From Limanda limanda (lineage: Eukaryota; Chordata; Actinopteri; Pleuronectiformes; Pleuronectidae): DNA of 64,000 bases. Location of the stretch: positions 6,477,930 to 6,541,929 of the forward strand of contig NC_083645.1 in assembly GCF_963576545.1 (NCBI RefSeq). Reading direction: 5' to 3'. A program made the position numbers and the translations under genes. Shown in pieces: positions 62,206 to 64,000 of the stretch. Each line of letters starts with the position of its first letter. Positions within the stretch are counted from its first letter, which is position 1. Below the pieces are notes generated by a model, which was given only the letters and a program-made list of their open reading frames with translations, searched no databases and had not been told where the DNA came from.

Positions 62206-64000
62206 CTGTCTCTCCCTCTCTTCCCCTGTTTGCCTCTGCCTCTCTTCTCCCTCCGTCTGTGTGAAAAGGAATAAATAGACTTTTAATCCTTTCCCTCCAA
62301 AACAAATGAGTGGCAAGATTAGCAAACTTCAATCTTTGTACTTTGTACTCTGTGCTTTGGTGAAACTATTCTCTGGCAAGTTGAAGGTAAGATCGAGGTA
62401 ATGATACTTGGTGAATGTGGGTGGGCAACAAATTAAGCCAATTAGGAAAAATATATTTTATAATGGCTGGAAACTGGTTTTGATACACTGTAGCACACCA
62501 ATGAGCTTAGACATGAGTATACATGAATAGAATAACACCATTTTACACACAAGACAAACCAACATGAGCACCAATACAAACAAGCATCACAGTATTGAAA
62601 TAGTGAGCTATAAACACATTTTAAAGCACCATACATTTGTTTTTAAATACAATTTTATATACATATACAAGCGCTTTTGAACTGTGTCTAATTCTCTTAA
62701 GTAACAGTCATATTTTACCTAAACAACGTCCTAATTAATGGCTTGCAAATATATTTTCAAAGCACAAATTATTTGTTGGCAATTAATACAATAATCATGA
62801 ACAATGTATAATCCTTATGAATATCATTATATTTTATGGTTCGAAGGTTAATGGTTAATTTTTGCTAGATTCTCAGATGCATGTTCAAGATCCTATTTTG
62901 ATGTGTTGTTCCTGATGCACTTGGCAGTGGTTGGCTTCCATTCATTTGATGTGCTGGGGTTGTGCAGCACAGCAGAGAGAAGATGAGGTTTACAATAGTT
63001 ATTTTGTGAATGGGACACAATCTCTGCATTGTAATGCAGAGCAGACTTTAATTTGCTGTGAAACCTCATTGAAATGAACATACAACATTACGAGACTTGC
63101 TGCTTCTCACTTTAATTCGTAAAGCAGCTTAAATAAGTTTTTAGAAGTTTGGTAGTTAAAGATAATTGGGCGACAACATTTATAGAAAGTGGATACTGGA
63201 TCACATAGTCATTGGTCCAAGGCTGGTATGAAATAAACTTCAGAAATTGGGCATCAAACATTTTGTAAAATGTTAGGCTGCGATGTAAGATTGATCTGAT
63301 TTGTAGTGATAGAGCTGAAACATTCAAAACTGTCAGATGATTGCCATGATATTTTTATATTCCCCCTAGGATGAGTTGTCTCAACTTTGTTGATTGGCTT
63401 TCTTTCTAGCGCTCTAGGTTTTAGCTCAAAGTCCCACCGTGCCAAAACGCCTGTAGACTCCAAGTCAAAAAAATCTTAGGAGGAGTTTGTTCTGCTGAGG
63501 CTGCTTCCAGATTCGAAAGAAGATCACAGCATATTAGTATTCAACAGTGTGAGTCTGAAAACTTGTACAACAGGCCATAAAGTCTTTCCCAAGTTGGATC
63601 TTTGGTAAACACTTGCTTTGAGTTTCTCATTTCGGAGGAATTAGTGATTCTGTATGCATGCCGAGCCACTGTGGATAATAAAAAGAAGAACTGCGCTATG
63701 AAAAATATTGCTGTCATCGATGGTGACAATATTGCCCATCTGAACAGTTTCAGAATGTGCCCAGTCTGTCGAGACCTTTAAATCCAGCTGATAAATCTCA
63801 GCACAACTGGAAAAAAAGTGATAGGCAAACAAGGAGCATGCTCCTCCACTGCTAAATATACTGTAGCAGTTAGGGCTGACACATAATGAATTGTGGGTCT
63901 GTGTGTGTCTGCAGGGTTTTAGCAGTGTGAGCCAGGTTTCGAGTCTGTCAATGTCTCTATAGCCTCTAATCCATGTGTGGAGTGAAGGGTGACCATCTCT
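62206..64000. other. Unassigned non-coding sequence to window end
   Basis: Starts with a pyrimidine-rich stretch (62210-62265). No gene, RNA or repeat family recognised. Confidence 0.5.

Overview
The window looks like nuclear DNA of a teleost fish, probably a spiny-rayed (acanthomorph) species. It is AT-leaning, very dense in AC/GT and CT/GA microsatellites, and carries several dispersed repeat families that I recognise from general knowledge of teleost genomes. I find no protein-coding gene, rRNA or tRNA that I can support. Most likely it is intergenic or lies in a very large intron. Long open frames across dinucleotide tracts (runs of Cys-Val, His-Thr or Arg-Glu) are artefacts and are not annotated.

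Layout. 1-2.4 kb: two copies of a dispersed family (here 'family A'), a Harbinger-like MITE with a TAA target duplication, and a copy of a second family ('family B'). 2.9-14 kb: microsatellites, a perfect 19-bp hairpin (9.7 kb), an AT-rich inverted-repeat element (10.1-10.4 kb), and (AC)56 next to poly-G and CT tracts (10.8-11.3 kb). 15-18.2 kb: two hAT DNA transposons with perfect 8-bp target duplications, both carrying broken transposase 5' ends with BED zinc-finger remnants. 19.1-19.7 kb: three diverged copies of an AT-rich module separated by CT tracts. 22-23.3 kb: a minisatellite-like repeat with TTAGGG units, then a third, more decayed hAT. 24.5-27.5 kb: long AC and CT tracts, a full-length family A copy, and a weak promoter-like segment. 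31.3 kb: a tRNA-type SINE. 38.4-39.0 kb: an internally repetitive element full of AGGTCA half-sites, including a perfect estrogen-response palindrome. 41 kb: a two-unit repeat and a MITE with perfect 25-nt inverted repeats. 44.3 and 55.6 kb: two copies of a second SINE-like family. 53.8-54.3 kb: a reverse family A copy abutting an L2-type LINE tail. 57.1-57.6 and 62.0-62.2 kb: repeat-free blocks rich in homeodomain, MEIS and SOX-like words.

No genes work together here. The biology on view is transposon history (hAT, Harbinger-like, SINE, LINE tail) plus candidate regulatory DNA. The most checkable items are the hAT copies with exact target duplications, the AGGTCA-rich repeat and the triplicated 19-kb module. 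Family identities come from memory and motif reading, not database searches.
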